A stretch of DNA of 64,000 bases from CALBZH01 sp964538515 (GTDB taxonomy: Bacteria; Desulfobacterota; Syntrophobacteria; Syntrophobacterales; Syntrophobacteraceae). The notes beneath the pieces were generated by a model. It saw nothing but the letters and a program-made list of their open reading frames with translations, made no database searches and was not told where the DNA came from. Position 1 is the first letter of the stretch, and every line of letters begins with the position of its first letter. The translations under genes and the position numbers were made by a program. The DNA is taken from contig CAZIEW010000002.1 of assembly GCA_964538515.1 (NCBI GenBank), forward strand, positions 62,001-126,000, written 5' to 3'. Below, in pieces: positions 34,375-43,052 of this stretch.

Positions 34375-35997
34375 ATGAGCCAGCACTTGCGATCCAGGGC
34401 TCTCAGCGCCCTCCTGCTCCTATTGGCGGCCGCAGCCCCACTGCCCGCACAAACGACGATGTCCCCAGAACCAACTGCCCCCACAGATGGTGACTGGCTC
34501 GTCCATCACCTAAGCGCCGAGCCCGCCACTTTGAACCCGATTGTCGCCACCGACGCGTATGCCTCCAGCATCAATGAATTCATCTACGAATCGTTGGTCA
34601 AGCGCGATGAGCGAACCATGGAGCTCGTGCCGCAGTTGGCGGATTCCTGGGAAATTTCGGACGATCATCTGACCTATGTTTTCCACCTGAAAAAGCACGT
34701 GAAGTGGCAGGACGGTCATCCGTTCACGGGACGGGACGTCGTATTCTCCTACGAGCGCATCATGGACCCGAAGGTGGACGCGCCACATTTACGCAATTAT
34801 TACCAGGACATCGAACGTGTGGAGCTGCTTGACGACTACACCGTTCGCTACAGGTACCGCATACCCTATTATCGCGCATTGGATTTCTGCGGAGGCATCA
34901 GCATTGTCCCGGCTCACCTATTCAAGGAATCCGACGATTTCAACAAACACCCCATTGGGCGTCTGCCTGTGGGTACCGGTCCCTACAAACTGGTCAAGTG
35001 GGACACCGGCAAAGAGATCGTGCTGGTCCGCGACGAAAACTATTGGGGAAAGAAGCCCCACCTCACCCGTCATGTATTCAAGATCATTACCGAGCCCACC
35101 GCAGCCTTCCAAGTCCTCAAACAGGGAGGATTGGACATGATGAGCCTCAGACCCATCCAATGGGCCAGGCAAACACAGTCCAAGCGGTTCAACGAGGATT
35201 TCAGAAAGCTCAAGTATTATCTGCCCAGCTACAGTTACATCGGTTGGAATAGTCGCCGAGCTCTTTTCAGCGACAAGCGGGTTCGCAAAGCGATGACCAT
35301 GCTTATGGATCGGGAGAGCTTCCTCCAGAAGGTCCTGCTTGGGCTAGGAACGGTGGTATCCGGTCCCTTCTACATCAACAGCCCGGACTACGACAAGAGC
35401 ATCCCCCCCTATCCGTTTGATCCCAAAGCGGCTCTGCTCCTCCTCAAAGAAGCCGGCTGGGAAGACCACGACCAGGACGGGATCCTCGACAAAGACGGCA
35501 GAGCATTTGACTTCGAATTCCTGGTCTCGGCCGGCTCCAAGACTGGCGAGCAGATTGCTACCATTCTTCAGGAGAACCTGAAGGGTGTGGGGATCAAGAT
35601 GAGCATCCGGCGGTTGGAATGGGCAGTTTTCATCCAACGCATCGACGACCGGGATTTCGACGCCTGCACGCTGGGTTGGAGCATGGGCTGGGAATCCGAT
35701 CCTTTTCAGATCTGGCACTCTTCACAGGCCGACAAAGGATCCAATTTCGTCGGATTCAAGAACCAGGAGGCCGACCAGATTATTGAAACCGCTCGACAGG
35801 AATTTGACGCAGATAAACGTCGTGCTTTGTACCATCGGTTCCATGCCATCGTGCACGAAGAAGAGCCTTACACTTTTCTTTTCACGCTTGAGGCACTCAT
35901 GGCTGTGAGTAGGCGCTTTGAAGACGTCAATGTTTACGCAATGGGATTGGCTCCCCTCGAATGGTGGGTGCCTGCAATGCGCATCAAATATCGTTAG
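34375..35997 (+). CDS. Peptide/nickel-type ABC transporter substrate-binding protein (SBP_bac_5)
   Basis: A 540-residue exported protein. The signal peptide covers roughly the first 25 residues (LSALLLLLAAAAPLPAQ). The mature part has the family pattern SAEPATLNPIVATDAYASSI, then YESLVKRDERTMELVPQLAD, LKKHVKWQDGHPFTGRDVVF and RLPVGTGPYKLVKWDTGKEI. It would deliver oligopeptides or a similar ligand to an ABC permease, but no permease or ATPase gene is adjacent, so it is an orphan. It is probably monocistronic, downstream of a terminator. GAGG lies upstream of the ATG. The ligand is unknown. Confidence 0.92.
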   Translation: MSQHLRSRALSALLLLLAAAAPLPAQTTMSPEPTAPTDGDWLVHHLSAEPATLNPIVATDAYASSINEFIYESLVKRDERTMELVPQLADSWEISDDHLTYVFHLKKHVKWQDGHPFTGRDVVFSYERIMDPKVDAPHLRNYYQDIERVELLDDYTVRYRYRIPYYRALDFCGGISIVPAHLFKESDDFNKHPIGRLPVGTGPYKLVKWDTGKEIVLVRDENYWGKKPHLTRHVFKIITEPTAAFQVLKQGGLDMMSLRPIQWARQTQSKRFNEDFRKLKYYLPSYSYIGWNSRRALFSDKRVRKAMTMLMDRESFLQKVLLGLGTVVSGPFYINSPDYDKSIPPYPFDPKAALLLLKEAGWEDHDQDGILDKDGRAFDFEFLVSAGSKTGEQIATILQENLKGVGIKMSIRRLEWAVFIQRIDDRDFDACTLGWSMGWESDPFQIWHSSQADKGSNFVGFKNQEADQIIETARQEFDADKRRALYHRFHAIVHEEEPYTFLFTLEALMAVSRRFEDVNVYAMGLAPLEWWVPAMRIKYR

Positions 35998-36163
35998 GTC
36001 TCTACAAAGCTTAAGTTTCTCGGTTGCACCGCAATGAGTGAACGATTATAAGAAGTCAAATACTCATCTTATGGGAGCTTGGGCGAAAAACATCCGGGCC
36101 ACATGCAATCCATCATCATGGTGACGGGTTGCTCCGCATGCCTAGAATATTGGAGGGGCTCTT

Positions 36164-36928
36164 ATGCTTTTGATCGAAGATCTTCAGGTAGAGCTTGCAG
36201 GAAGAACCATACTCAAGCACATTGATTTGGAGATAAAGCCAGGGGAAACCCACGTCTTGTTCGGACCCAACGGTTCGGGCAAGACCTCCCTGTTGATGAC
36301 CATCGTCGGATATCCCCAGTATAAGGTCACGGGGGGCAAGATTGTTTTCAAAGGGGTGGATATCACCCACGCTCCTATCGACGAGCGAGCCCGTTTGGGA
36401 ATCGGCATGTCCTATCAGCGTCCTCCCACCATTCACGGCCTGAAGACCCGACAGATGGTTCAAATCTGCGCCCGGAGCGACGTGGACGTGGAGGGCTTGG
36501 CCCGGAAAGTGAATTTTGAGAGTTTCCTTGACCGCGACGTGAATGCCGGGTTCTCGGGGGGGGAAATCAAGCGTTCCGAGCTTCTCCAGCTCATGTCCCA
36601 GGGAGCCGACCTCATGCTTTTTGATGAGCCGGAATCCGGGGTCGACATTGAGAACATCGCGTTGGTCGGCGAAACCATCGCCCGATTGCTCGAAAAGGAG
36701 TGCTCGGCGACAGCCACCAAATCCCGGCTGCAGGTCAAGCGGGACCGAACCAAGATGGGCCTCATCATCACTCACACGGGGCATATTCTGGATTATGTCG
36801 CCGTGGACAAAGGACAGCTGCTGTTCAATGGCGTGATGAGCTGCAGCACCAACCCGAGGGAAATCTTTCGCTGCATCAGCGAAGTTGGATATGAGGAATG
36901 TGTGCGATGTACGATCGAGAACAACTGA
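36164..36928 (+). CDS. sufC: SufC-type ABC ATPase for Fe-S cluster assembly
   Basis: A 254-residue ATPase. Walker A is GPNGSGKT at residues 34-41, the signature is FSGGEIKRSELLQL and Walker B is LMLFDEPESGVD. The insert before GLIITHTGHILDYV is longer than in E. coli SufC and contains KRDRTKMG. SufC drives the SufBC scaffold that assembles iron-sulfur clusters. GGAGGGG precedes the ATG. It overlaps the following SufB-like gene by 22 bases. No sufS, sufU, sufD or sufE is present nearby, as in the minimal two-gene SUF-like systems of many anaerobes. Confidence 0.93.
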   Translation: MLLIEDLQVELAGRTILKHIDLEIKPGETHVLFGPNGSGKTSLLMTIVGYPQYKVTGGKIVFKGVDITHAPIDERARLGIGMSYQRPPTIHGLKTRQMVQICARSDVDVEGLARKVNFESFLDRDVNAGFSGGEIKRSELLQLMSQGADLMLFDEPESGVDIENIALVGETIARLLEKECSATATKSRLQVKRDRTKMGLIITHTGHILDYVAVDKGQLLFNGVMSCSTNPREIFRCISEVGYEECVRCTIENN

Positions 36929-38133
36929 AGGAACAAGCGGCTAAAGCCCTGGACAAGAAAGCGCCCCTCGGTCCCGATATCGATCTGATGGGGTTTCGAA
37001 CGACTTCCGAAAGCTACGAGTATCTGAGCGATGAAAAGCTGAGGTCATTGCCGGAGGAGGAGGTCCAGCGGCTGCTTCTGGCCGGCGTGGACGTCACCGA
37101 AGAGGGACGCGGTGGAACGTTCTTTCAGAAGGACACTTCCGTCATTCACTGTGAATCGAAGCAGGAAGGCATCGAGGTGATTCCGATTCGCCAGGCGCTG
37201 GAAAAGCACGACTGGATTCGGGATTATTATTGGAAGTTGGCTTCCGTTGATGCCGACAAATATACGGCCGCCGCGGAGACGAATCTGCACAACGGCTACG
37301 TTATCCGAGCCCTGCCCGGCGCCAAGAGCATTTACCCGATTCAAGCCTGCCTGTATATCAATACCAACGGGCTGCAGCAAAATGTTCACAACATCATCAT
37401 CGCGGAAGAAGATTCGGAACTTCATATCATCACCGGGTGCTCGACGTCGCCCCATTCAAAAAAAGGAGCGCACGTAGGCATCTCGGAATTCTATATTAAG
37501 AAAAACGCCAAGCTCAGCTTCACCATGATTCACAACTGGGCGGAAGACATGGTGGTGCGACCCCGATCGGTGGCCCAAGTGGAGGCCGGAGGCCTTTTTC
37601 TCAATAACTACGTTTGCATGAAGCCGTGTCGAACCCTCCAGATGTACCCCACGACCCATTTGGTGGGTGAAAATGCCGTGGCCCGCCTGAACAGCATTAT
37701 CATGGGCAGCCCCGGATCCGAATATGATGTCGGCGGGCGGGTATATCTCAAGAAGCCCGGGACCCGAGCCGAGGTCGTTGCAAGGACCATCACCAACGGG
37801 GGACGGATCATCTCGAGGGGGCACCTGATCGGGGAGGTTCCTGAAATCAAGGCGCACCTTGAATGCAAGGGTCTCATCATCAAAGGAGGGCTGATCTATG
37901 CCGTGCCCGAACTGGAAGGGCACGCCGACGGCGTGGAAATGTCTCACGAGGCTGCCGTCGGAAAGATCGCGCAGGAGGAGATCTGCTACCTCATGTCCCG
38001 CGGGCTTACGGAAGATGAGGCGGTGGCAACCATCGTGCGCGGCTTCTTGAGCGTCGATGTCCCCGGACTGCCGCCACAGCTCAAGGCGGAGATTGACAAG
38101 GCTATTGAAATGAGTGAGAAAGACGTTATGTGA
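36907..38133 (+). CDS. sufB: SufB/SufD-type Fe-S scaffold protein
   Basis: A 408-residue protein of the SufBD superfamily, forming the beta-helix scaffold partner of SufC. The C-terminal core has VGGRVYLKKPGTRAEVVART, GHLIGEVPEIKAHLECKG and the typical VEMSHEAAVGKIAQEEICYL, then MSRGLTEDEAVATIVRGF. It is about 90 residues shorter than E. coli SufB, matching the minimal SUF-like form. ATG 36907 was chosen with GAGGA 9 bases upstream; an ATG at 36898 is also in frame. The gene is translationally coupled to sufC. Confidence 0.93.
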   Translation: MYDREQLKEQAAKALDKKAPLGPDIDLMGFRTTSESYEYLSDEKLRSLPEEEVQRLLLAGVDVTEEGRGGTFFQKDTSVIHCESKQEGIEVIPIRQALEKHDWIRDYYWKLASVDADKYTAAAETNLHNGYVIRALPGAKSIYPIQACLYINTNGLQQNVHNIIIAEEDSELHIITGCSTSPHSKKGAHVGISEFYIKKNAKLSFTMIHNWAEDMVVRPRSVAQVEAGGLFLNNYVCMKPCRTLQMYPTTHLVGENAVARLNSIIMGSPGSEYDVGGRVYLKKPGTRAEVVARTITNGGRIISRGHLIGEVPEIKAHLECKGLIIKGGLIYAVPELEGHADGVEMSHEAAVGKIAQEEICYLMSRGLTEDEAVATIVRGFLSVDVPGLPPQLKAEIDKAIEMSEKDVM

Positions 38134-38180
38134 GGAAGAGGCTTGTTCATAAGGGATCCAACTCAACTGGAGGGGCTATC

Positions 38181-38561
38181 ATGAAACGGACATTGCTCGT
38201 GCTTTTGGTAGCAGCGTTTGTGATCACGGGGGTGGTCGTGCCTGCCTGCACGGCGGCGGACTATTTTGGAAGATCGATGTTCACGACGGGACACACCAAA
38301 CCGGGGTGCCCGCCAACCCCTGAGCTGGCGGTCTTCGAGGATGAGCCGATCGGCGATCCTCCTCCTGAGGCGATCATTTTTGACGCCGCGGTGATGAGAC
38401 CCCTGAGCCTTGCCGCCATGGTGGCAGGGCTTGCAGGAACGGTTGTGTCCGCACCCTGGGCCACGACGTCGTGCACCTGGGACCGCGTCCATCGTCAATT
38501 GCTGATGAAACCCTACATGTACACCTTCTGTCGCCCGCTGGGAAACCTGTTGGATGAATGA
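38181..38561 (+). CDS. Small exported membrane-associated protein, unknown function
   Basis: A 126-residue protein. The signal peptide (RTLLVLLVAAFVITGVVVPA) is followed by a CTAADYF segment. A second hydrophobic stretch (PLSLAAMVAGLAGTVVSAPW) precedes a conserved-looking end, KPYMYTFCRPLGNL. Proteins ending in ARYTFTRPLG with the same central hydrophobic helix are common in Desulfobacterota and uncharacterised, so this is probably one of them. GGAGG lies upstream of ATG 38181. It sits 47 bases after sufB and 46 before coaE, suggesting co-transcription. Confidence 0.7.
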   Translation: MKRTLLVLLVAAFVITGVVVPACTAADYFGRSMFTTGHTKPGCPPTPELAVFEDEPIGDPPPEAIIFDAAVMRPLSLAAMVAGLAGTVVSAPWATTSCTWDRVHRQLLMKPYMYTFCRPLGNLLDE

Positions 38562-38607
38562 CCGGCTGCTTGAAGCGTCGGTGAGCGACAGTCAATGACT
38601 TGAGCGC

Positions 38608-39231
38608 ATGGAGCCTAAGAGAATTGCTTTGACTGGAGGAATTGCCACGGGGAAGAGTACCGTGGCAATTCTTTTTCAGGACCTTGGAGCGATGATCGTC
38701 GACGCCGATCAGATTGCCCGCGAAGTGGTCGCACCCGGATCGTTGGGCTGGCGCAAGCTTCGGGCTCATCTGGGCGAGAGCTATTTTGACCCCGAGGGAG
38801 CGCTTCGCCGTCAGAGACTCCGTGAAGCCATCGTTCGTGACCCCACCTGCCGTAAGGACATTGACGCAATCCTCCACCCACTCATTTTTGAGGCCATGGA
38901 GCGACGGTGGGAGGAGTGGCGACAGGGAGAACGCACCAATCCACTCATCTTCGACATTCCTTTACTCTTTGAATCCTGCATGGAGCGCCGCTTCGATACC
39001 ATCATTCTCGTATACGTTCCAGCCGAGATTCAGATTCTCAGACTGATGCAGCGCGACAAACTGACTCGACAGGCCGCCGAGCAGACTCTCACCATTCAGC
39101 TTCCCATTGACCAGAAACGAGCGACCGCCCACCTGATTATTGACAATTCCGGCACGTTGGAGGAGACAGCCCGACAGGTCCGGGCCGTTTGGGACAAGCT
39201 TCTTTCGCGGAACTGCGCTTCCTTGCCTTGA
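38608..39231 (+). CDS. coaE: Dephospho-CoA kinase
   Basis: Last step of coenzyme A synthesis, phosphorylating the ribose 3' hydroxyl. A 207-residue P-loop kinase: IALTGGIATGKSTVA (Walker A), VDADQIAREVVAPGS and NPLIFDIPLLFESCMERRFD. The C-terminal segment ends with typical AHLIIDNSGTLEETARQV. It lies between a small exported protein and a histidine kinase in the same direction. Confidence 0.95.
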   Translation: MEPKRIALTGGIATGKSTVAILFQDLGAMIVDADQIAREVVAPGSLGWRKLRAHLGESYFDPEGALRRQRLREAIVRDPTCRKDIDAILHPLIFEAMERRWEEWRQGERTNPLIFDIPLLFESCMERRFDTIILVYVPAEIQILRLMQRDKLTRQAAEQTLTIQLPIDQKRATAHLIIDNSGTLEETARQVRAVWDKLLSRNCASLP

Positions 39232-39283
39232 GTGCCGCATCGGATATCCTCACCGGAGACTCAGCCTGGAGTAGACGAGGCCC

Positions 39284-41500
39284 ATGGACAATGTCAACGC
39301 CACGGAAGCAGCCAGCCAGACCGTTTTGATCCCATTTAAAATCACCACCATCTACCTTGCGGTTGGTGTCCTCTGGATATTGCTGTCTGACAAGCTGGTC
39401 GAGCTACTGGTCCCAGACTCCGGATTATTCACCGTCGTCGCCATCATCAAGGGGTGGTGCTACGTCGTTGCGACCGCACTGATGCTCTATGTGCTCATCC
39501 GTCGCGGCGCAGCGCAGATACAACGCTCCCAGCAAGCGCTCAGGGTGACCGAAGCCAGGTACGAAGAGCTGGTTGAATGCGCCAACAGCATCATCATGAG
39601 ACGGGACAGGGAGGGACGGATTACGTTCTTCAACCGATTCGCGCAGGAGTTTTTCGGCTACACCAGCGACGAAATTCTGGGGAAGAACGTAGTGGGCACC
39701 ATCGTGCCGGAGGTGGACCGATCAGGGCGCGACCTGCGCGCCATGATCCGCAACATCGGAATGCAGCCGGAGCGCTATGCAAGCAACGAAAACGAGAATA
39801 TGCGCCGCAATGGCGAGCGCCTCTGGGTCGCCTGGACGAACAAGCCCGTTCGGGATGAAAACGGTCAGGTCGTCGAACTGCTTTGTATCGGCAACGACCA
39901 AACGGATCGCAAACGGGCTGAAGAGGCCCTGCGGGCGAGTGAAGAGCGTTTCCGCCTTGCCATGGAAGCCACAAGCGACGGTTTGTGGGACTGGGACGTG
40001 AGCACGGGGAAAGTGTACTACAGCCCAGCCTATTTCAAGATGCTCGGTTATGAAAGCGGGACGCTCCCAAGTCATTTGAAGACATGGCTCGATCTGGTTC
40101 ATCCTGAAGACCGCGATGCGGCTTTGAATGCCTGTCAGGAGTGCATCCGCCACGAGACGCCTGCATTTTCCGTCGAGTTTCGCATGCTGGCTCAGGATGG
40201 CTCCTGGCGGTGGGTCTTGGGGCGAGGCAGGGCCGTGCAGCGCGACACGAATGGCCGGGCACTCAGAATGGTCGGCACGCACATGGACATCACGGAACGG
40301 AAGCGAGCCCGGGAAGAGCAGGAAATGCTCGAATCCCAGCTGCTGCAGGCCCAGAAGCTGGAGTCGGTCGGCCGTCTCGCCGGGGGCGTGGCTCATGATT
40401 TCAACAACATGCTCGGCGTTATCCTTGGGCATACCGAATTGGCCATGGAGTCGACGGATCCGGAAGACGCACGCTACGCCGACCTCGTCGAGATCCAGAA
40501 AGCAGCCCAGCGTTCGGCCGAGCTCACGCGTCAACTGCTCGCTTTTGCGCGCAGACAGACCGTGAGCCCCAAGGTCTTGGACCTCAACGAGGCCGTGGCG
40601 GGCACACTCAAGATGCTTCAGCGAATCATTGGCGAAGACGTCCAGCTCACCTGGCTGCCGGCTCAGGACCTTTGGAAGGTGAAGATGGACCCGTCGCAGC
40701 TTGACCAGATTCTGGCCAATCTTGCCGTCAACGCTCGTGACGCGATCACGGGATTTGGCGAGCTCGCGATCGAGACAGCAAACGTCGTCCTTGACGATTC
40801 CCATCGCGGCCTCATGCCCCAAATGGTCACAGGGGAGTTTGTCCTGCTTTCAGTGGGCGACACGGGAGCCGGCATGAGCACGGAGATCCTCAGCAATATC
40901 TTCGAACCGTTCTTCACGACGAAAGAGGTAGGCAAGGGCACCGGACTCGGGCTGGCGACCGTTTACGGGATCGTCCGGCAAAATGCGGGCTTCATCCACG
41001 TGAGCAGCGAACCAAACAAAGGGACGACCTTCAGAATCTACCTTCCTCGATTCCTGGGAGAGGGCGCGCAACACCAGCCGCCTGCGTCCCAAGTCAAGCC
41101 CCTAGGGGGAAGGGAGACCGTATTGATCGTGGAAGACGAAGAGGCAATCCTCAATCTTGGCAAAGCGGTTCTCGAGCGCCTGGGGTATGCGGTTCTCAGC
41201 GCATCCTCTCCTCGCCGGGCGATCGAGATCGCTCAGGACTTCGACGAAGCGATTCACCTGCTGATTACCGATGTCGTCATGCCCGAAATGGACGGCCACG
41301 AGCTGGCCAATAGCCTCACCCGAATCAAGCCCGGACTGAAATGCCTCTACATGTCCGGGTACCCGGCGGAAGTGATTGCCGATCACGGCATTCTCGAGGA
41401 AGGTGTCCGTTTTATTCCGAAGCCCTTCTCCGTGAAAGAGCTGAGCGAGACCGTCCGACAGGTGTTGGAAGCTGATTGGAACATGGAGGGCACCAGGTGA
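39284..41500 (+). CDS. Hybrid sensor histidine kinase (TM-PAS-PAS-HK-receiver)
   Basis: A 738-residue membrane sensor. Two hydrophobic segments lie within the first 70 residues (YLAVGVLWILLSDKLVELLV and GWCYVVATALMLYVL), with little periplasmic domain. Two PAS domains follow (about residues 85-205 and 215-340). The kinase core has the phospho-acceptor His371 in GGVAHDFNNML, the N box VNARDA and G boxes DTGAGM and GKGTGLGLATVYG. The C-terminal receiver (about 612-735) has Asp663 in ITDVVMPEMDG and a Lys in IPKPFS. No partner DNA-binding regulator is adjacent. Its TGA overlaps the GTG start of the rlmN-like gene. Confidence 0.94.
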   Translation: MDNVNATEAASQTVLIPFKITTIYLAVGVLWILLSDKLVELLVPDSGLFTVVAIIKGWCYVVATALMLYVLIRRGAAQIQRSQQALRVTEARYEELVECANSIIMRRDREGRITFFNRFAQEFFGYTSDEILGKNVVGTIVPEVDRSGRDLRAMIRNIGMQPERYASNENENMRRNGERLWVAWTNKPVRDENGQVVELLCIGNDQTDRKRAEEALRASEERFRLAMEATSDGLWDWDVSTGKVYYSPAYFKMLGYESGTLPSHLKTWLDLVHPEDRDAALNACQECIRHETPAFSVEFRMLAQDGSWRWVLGRGRAVQRDTNGRALRMVGTHMDITERKRAREEQEMLESQLLQAQKLESVGRLAGGVAHDFNNMLGVILGHTELAMESTDPEDARYADLVEIQKAAQRSAELTRQLLAFARRQTVSPKVLDLNEAVAGTLKMLQRIIGEDVQLTWLPAQDLWKVKMDPSQLDQILANLAVNARDAITGFGELAIETANVVLDDSHRGLMPQMVTGEFVLLSVGDTGAGMSTEILSNIFEPFFTTKEVGKGTGLGLATVYGIVRQNAGFIHVSSEPNKGTTFRIYLPRFLGEGAQHQPPASQVKPLGGRETVLIVEDEEAILNLGKAVLERLGYAVLSASSPRRAIEIAQDFDEAIHLLITDVVMPEMDGHELANSLTRIKPGLKCLYMSGYPAEVIADHGILEEGVRFIPKPFSVKELSETVRQVLEADWNMEGTR

Positions 41501-42528
41501 GGATCTTCTCACTGACGTGCAGTGATCTCGCTCGTGAGCTGGACCGGCATTACGGCAAGGGACTCTACCACGCGGCAGCCATCTACAGGGAGATCTTCAA
41601 GAAGGGCAACGACTCGTTTACCGAGGCACCGGAGCTCCTGCGCTCGCCCGCACTCGCGGCTCGTCTTGAAAAGGATGTGCGGTTCCCAACGTGTCGCATT
41701 GTCTCCCTGCAGCAAGACGCGGGCGTTGTGAAATTTGCCTCGACGCTTCACGACGGGCTCACGATCGAATCCGTGATCATCCCTGGCAAGGGTCGCACCA
41801 CCCTGTGCCTTTCATCCCAAGTCGGTTGCCGGATGGGATGTACGTTCTGCATGACGGGCCGGATCGGCTTCGCTCGCAACCTCGAAACAGAGGAGATCGT
41901 CTGGCAGTTTCATGCGGCTCGGTTCGCGCTCGGTTACCGGATCGACAACATTGTCTTCATGGGCATGGGGGAACCGCTTGACAACTTCGACCAGGTCGTC
42001 CAGGCGGTGCGCGTTCTGAGCGATCAGCGGGGATTCGATGTTGCGCTGAGCCATATGACGCTCTCAACCGCAGGACACGTCGAGGGACTCCACAGGCTTG
42101 CAGCTCTGAGATTGAGCAAGTTAAGACTCGCTGTCTCGCTCAATGCCGCGGACAATCGTCTTCGCTCCTCACTCATGCCCATCAATCGAACGTTCCCCCT
42201 TGAACGGCTTGCCGTGTCTTTACGCAGCTTCCCCCTGGCGCGAGACGGGGTTGTGCTCGTCGAGTACGTCTTGCTCGCGGGGATCAATGATTCGAGACAA
42301 GACGCGCAACAGCTCATCCGCTACCTTGTCGATCTCCCTCCCGTTAGGGTAAATCTGATTCCGTACAACGCCGACGCGCAGTCACGATATCGAAGTCCCA
42401 CCCCCGAGCGTGTGCGCGAGTTCGCCTCCTGGCTAACGGACGGGAAGGTGTTCACTCGGGTTCGGCATTCCTACGGGTGGAAGATTATGGCTGGATGCGG
42501 GCAGCTGGGGGCTGCCCTCGCTTCATAG
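41497..42528 (+). CDS. rlmN: RlmN-like radical SAM methyltransferase
   Basis: A 343-residue radical SAM protein of the RlmN/Cfr family that methylates C2 of an adenosine in 23S rRNA and some tRNAs. The [4Fe-4S] ligands are C111, C115 and C118 in GCRMGCTFC. The SAM motif region is VFMGMGEPLDNFDQVVQAVR, then LSTAGHVEGLHRL and SLNAADNRLRSSLMPINR. The methyl-carrying Cys is C334 near the end (AGCGQL). The start is a GTG at 41497 (GGAGGG 6 bases upstream) overlapping the kinase stop as GTGA. RlmN versus Cfr cannot be settled by eye, but the first is far more likely. Confidence 0.92.
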   Translation: MRIFSLTCSDLARELDRHYGKGLYHAAAIYREIFKKGNDSFTEAPELLRSPALAARLEKDVRFPTCRIVSLQQDAGVVKFASTLHDGLTIESVIIPGKGRTTLCLSSQVGCRMGCTFCMTGRIGFARNLETEEIVWQFHAARFALGYRIDNIVFMGMGEPLDNFDQVVQAVRVLSDQRGFDVALSHMTLSTAGHVEGLHRLAALRLSKLRLAVSLNAADNRLRSSLMPINRTFPLERLAVSLRSFPLARDGVVLVEYVLLAGINDSRQDAQQLIRYLVDLPPVRVNLIPYNADAQSRYRSPTPERVREFASWLTDGKVFTRVRHSYGWKIMAGCGQLGAALAS

Positions 42529-42572
42529 AAGCCCAGCCGGCAACAGACATGGACGAAAAGAAGAAAGGCAGG

Positions 42573-42908
42573 ATGATGTCACAGAGGAGAACCCCAACCG
42601 AGCTCGAAAAAACGTATCGAGAGCGTGCGCTCAAATTGTTCCCCTGGATCTGCGCACGGTGCGGACGCGAATTCTCGGGAAAGAGACTCCGTGAGCTCAC
42701 GGTCCACCACAAGGATCACAACCACCAGAACAACCCCCTCGATGGCAGCAATTGGGAGCTTCTCTGTCTTTACTGCCACGACAACGAGCATTCGCGATAT
42801 TTGGTCGAGGAATGGACGGACGAGCCGACCCCGGGGGAAGATCGTGCTCCAACGACCACTCACAAGCCCTTTGCCGGACTCGATCAGTTGCTCAAGGCAA
42901 AGAAATGA
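42573..42908 (+). CDS. YajD-like HNH nuclease
   Basis: About 111 residues. The HNH/zinc fold shows ICARCGREFSGKRLRELTVH, HHKDHNHQNNP, DGSNWELLCLYCHDNEHSRY and four Cys in two CxxC pairs. E. coli YajD has the same order. HNH proteins are nucleases or nucleic-acid binders; the role of YajD is unknown. ATG 42573 was chosen since AAAGGCAGG precedes it and the length then fits YajD; ATG 42549 is also possible. It follows rlmN closely. Confidence 0.85.
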   Translation: MMSQRRTPTELEKTYRERALKLFPWICARCGREFSGKRLRELTVHHKDHNHQNNPLDGSNWELLCLYCHDNEHSRYLVEEWTDEPTPGEDRAPTTTHKPFAGLDQLLKAKK

Positions 42909-42969
42909 CGCGAAACATCCACCTTCGACTCGACACGCAACCGTGGGCTGGTTGGTCTGTCAGCGTTGT

Positions 42970-43006
42970 CTCGCGGGGAGCACCCCCCTTTGATTCACCC
43001 CGCGAG
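42970..43006. terminator. Perfect 9-bp hairpin between convergent genes
   Basis: CTCGCGGGG and CCCCGCGAG pair around a 19-base loop between the HNH gene (plus) and ppiD-like gene (minus). It has no T-run, so it may be a bidirectional hairpin or a pause site rather than a strict terminator. Confidence 0.5.
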
Positions 43007-43052
43007 GGGAGGTGAGAGGGGCATTACCCGGCACAATCATTCTGACGGAGCG

